A stretch of DNA of 26,109 nucleotides from Candidatus Merdenecus merdavium (GTDB lineage Bacteria > Bacillota > Clostridia > Lachnospirales > Lachnospiraceae): positions 1 through 26,109 of the forward strand of contig DVLR01000249.1 of the NCBI GenBank assembly GCA_018715425.1, in the 5' to 3' direction. Position 1 is the first letter of the stretch, and the number at the start of each line of letters is the position of its first letter. Under the pieces are notes generated by a model. It saw nothing but the letters and a program-made list of their open reading frames with translations, was not told the DNA's origin and did not search any database. This document shows, in pieces, positions 24,144-26,109 of this stretch. Made by a program: the position numbers and the translations under genes.

Positions 24144-24892
24144 CCAACTTGAGGTTCTCCTTTTATATTTTTCATCTCTTCCATAGCTTTCTTTACATTA
24201 CTTTCTGGTCCATCCGCTACTAAAACTACCGATCCTTCTGAGCCAGCAATTCCACCTGCTGCGATACACTTTGCCTTCAATCCATATAGAAGATCTAGCG
24301 CTGTAATCTCAGTTACAACAGTTGCTCCAAGAACTGGCATTAGACCTGTTGGATTTCCTAATGATGTGTCCACTGGAGCACCTGCTAAAAACTCAACAGC
24401 CTCTCTTACATCTGGCACTAGTTTTTCTAATCCAATAGGGATGATGAACTCAACCCCTCTTTGCATCACTGGTCCCCATGCAGCACCTACAGTACCAGCC
24501 ATATTATTCGCTGCTAAAACGGCTGCCAAACCTGTATGGTCTACTGCATTACCACCTTTTATAAAAACATCTCCAGGTTTCATATCTGGTAAATATGTTT
24601 TCCAATGGACATCTTGGGGTTGAGCCCTCCCTTTTGTAACCATATATGGAGGGATTCTATCTGCTTCATTGGTCTCACCAGTCAGACCATCGGCAATAAC
24701 TCCAACAGTATATGTGCTTTTTTTCTCAATGTTTACTCCTATCATTTCCTCAACTAAAAATGCGTCTGTTGTTCCTGTAGATAAGATAATGGTATGATCT
24801 TTTAATGCTTTTTTCACACTAGGCAGAGCCATTACCCCTTTTGCAATGAGCCTTTTAGATTCACTTGGTGTTAATGTTATTTGCATCCTCAT
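24140..24892 (-). CDS. Unrecognised conserved-looking glycine-rich protein
   Basis: I do not recognise this 250-residue protein with confidence. It is soluble, with no signal peptide or membrane helix. Striking segments are ILSTGTTDAFLVEEMIG (about 36-52), VGVIADGLTGE (about 63-73), GDVFIKGGNAVDHTGLAAVLAANN (about 106-129, so a long conserved block), IIPIGLEKLVPDV (about 150-162) and a C-terminal AAGGIAGSEGSVVLVADG. The repeated small-residue turns after beta strands suggest an alpha/beta nucleotide- or sugar-phosphate-type fold, perhaps related to the NagB/CoA-transferase/5-formyl-THF cyclo-ligase superfamily. That is only a guess. AAAGGAGG precedes the ATG by eight bases. It lies 51 bases after the methyltransferase gene and overlaps the AAC(3)-like gene by four bases, so it probably acts with the acetyltransferase. 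Confidence 0.85.
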   Translation of the reverse strand: MRMQITLTPSESKRLIAKGVMALPSVKKALKDHTIILSTGTTDAFLVEEMIGVNIEKKSTYTVGVIADGLTGETNEADRIPPYMVTKGRAQPQDVHWKTYLPDMKPGDVFIKGGNAVDHTGLAAVLAANNMAGTVGAAWGPVMQRGVEFIIPIGLEKLVPDVREAVEFLAGAPVDTSLGNPTGLMPVLGATVVTEITALDLLYGLKAKCIAAGGIAGSEGSVVLVADGPESNVKKAMEEMKNIKGEPQVG

Positions 24893-24943
24893 TTGTATTT
24901 CCTCCTTTTTGAATATATCTATATTATTTTTTCTTTTTCCCTT

Positions 24944-26041
24944 TTATTGATATTCTAAAACAAAAACGTAGGTTTCCTCTTTCTTTGAAATCTCATATTC
25001 CTGTAGAGTCTGAAATCCATATTTCGGTGCCATTTGTTTCATATAATCTTTATTGTGTGAGTAAAGAATCAACATAGCACCCTCCTTTAGATGATTTCCT
25101 ACCTTTTCAAAAAAAGATTGGTATATTTCATAAATCATTTCTTTTGATATTCTTCCTATTTGAAATGGCATATTTGTAATCACTTCATCAAATAAATAGT
25201 CATGTTGAAATGAAAAGAAATCTCGATTAATATAGTGGGCAATCTGACCTGCTGACTCCGTGTTTTTTCTTGCTTTTAAAATAGCTTCCTCCTGTATATC
25301 TAAACCATACATCGTGTTGGCTTTTACTGCCATATGACGTTCTATTAACATGGTCCCTACCCCACAGAAAGGATCTAACACCTGTGCATTTTCCCTTAGA
25401 TAATCCTTAGCTAAAGCTATTGTAAGAGCAGCATTAACTGGTCTAATACTTGTTGGTATCACTTCTTTACGATAGGAAAATCTTTGATCCTGTATCGTAA
25501 ACAATTTTACTAAAAGATTGACATTCCCCTCTTTGTTTTCGATGATACGGAGTTCCATTTCATATTTATCTGTAGTATTAATCAACTTTCTCTTTGTCTT
25601 CTTTTCTATAAGACTAGAAAGTTTTTTTACAAATATACTCTTTTCATCCAATGATCTTTTACTTTTCATCTCAACCCTAAAGTAAAAGGGCGGTTCTCCT
25701 TCATGACTTTTGCTTAACATTGGTAATAATTCTGACTGATGAACCATTTCTGCTATTTGTTCTGGATCCATAGCACAGGTTTTTATTCCGCCGATCATAA
25801 ATAAAGCTTCTTGATAAGTACGAATCTTCTCTAACCATCTTAGGTTTGTAACTTTAGTCTTTACTCCTACACCTAATATCTTCGTTTTTGCATTTGGTTC
25901 TAAATATATAAGTTCATCTCTTGTCACCTTAGCAAAATTTCTATTCGTAAGTAACACAAGCTCATAAGTCTGGTCCCAGCCAAAAAACCTATGCCTGGAC
26001 ACCCCTTCCATGCGTACAATTAAAGTAGATAGTTCTCTCAT
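24944..26041 (-). CDS. THUMP/UPF0020-type SAM-dependent RNA methyltransferase
   Basis: Probable tRNA or rRNA methyltransferase. The 365 residues begin with a region consistent with a THUMP-type RNA-binding domain (about 60-190, FRVEMKSKRSLDEK and ELRIIENKEGNVNLLVKL). A Rossmann methyltransferase follows, with the SAM-binding motif DPFCGVGTMLIE near 225 and GLDIQEEAI near 249. Motif IV reads TNMPFQIG near 292, where most relatives have N/D-P-P-Y/F. The ATG at 26041 has AGGGA four bases upstream, but the frame stays open to the window edge, so a longer N-terminus cannot be excluded. It probably heads the operon with the unknown protein and the AAC(3)-like gene. Confidence 0.85.
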   Translation of the reverse strand: MRELSTLIVRMEGVSRHRFFGWDQTYELVLLTNRNFAKVTRDELIYLEPNAKTKILGVGVKTKVTNLRWLEKIRTYQEALFMIGGIKTCAMDPEQIAEMVHQSELLPMLSKSHEGEPPFYFRVEMKSKRSLDEKSIFVKKLSSLIEKKTKRKLINTTDKYEMELRIIENKEGNVNLLVKLFTIQDQRFSYRKEVIPTSIRPVNAALTIALAKDYLRENAQVLDPFCGVGTMLIERHMAVKANTMYGLDIQEEAILKARKNTESAGQIAHYINRDFFSFQHDYLFDEVITNMPFQIGRISKEMIYEIYQSFFEKVGNHLKEGAMLILYSHNKDYMKQMAPKYGFQTLQEYEISKKEETYVFVLEYQ

Positions 26042-26109
26042 TTCTTCCCTTACATGCTTTTCAGTTTCTCTAGTGGTTTCTATCTCATTTAAGAAATGAA
26101 GCCTTTGAT

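Overview
The window is AT-rich and its genes have Bacillota-type signals: AAGGAGG-like ribosome binding sites, TTGACA/TATAAT promoters, lipobox signal peptides on short lysine-starting lipoproteins, and ClpC, McsA-like and anaerobic sulfatase-maturase proteins. The gene set (two CUT1-type sugar importers without an ATPase, GH1 and GH2 glycosidases, a strictly anaerobic radical-SAM maturase, PepF) fits a gut- or plant-fibre-associated anaerobic clostridium, most likely Lachnospiraceae. That placement is inferred from style and content, not from a marker gene.

Left part (1-4.7 kb): a sugar ABC operon on the minus strand (lipoprotein, then two permeases) faces a divergent LacI-type regulator. 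Between them lie a consensus promoter and two AAACGTTT-type operators, one sitting where the ABC transcript should start. Next (4.7-9.1 kb) comes a minus-strand proteolysis cluster: a cysteine-rich MarR regulator, clpP, a shortened McsA-like zinc protein and clpC, closed by a terminator that lies inside the 3' end of the lacI gene. pepF (9.1-10.9 kb) is read away from it.

Middle (10.9-21.1 kb): a glycoside locus. On the minus strand are lacI, sugar-binding lipoprotein, two permeases, GH1 beta-glycosidase and an anaerobic sulfatase maturase. Divergent from lacI is a GH2 beta-mannosidase. The layout suggests uptake of short beta-linked (probably mannose-containing) oligosaccharides and their cleavage in the cytoplasm, under local LacI control. 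The maturase implies a sulfatase elsewhere in the genome.

Right part (21.1-26.1 kb), all minus strand: uridine phosphorylase; an Rpn-family PD-(D/E)XK nuclease with an elaborate leader and a strong internal ribosome binding site that could make a separate 98-residue C-terminal protein; then a likely operon of a THUMP/UPF0020-type RNA methyltransferase, an unrecognised 250-residue protein and an AAC(3)-family acetyltransferase. The most interesting part is the Rpn gene and its leader (22.06-23.22 kb); next are the MarR-headed clp cluster and the twin-operator LacI control region.
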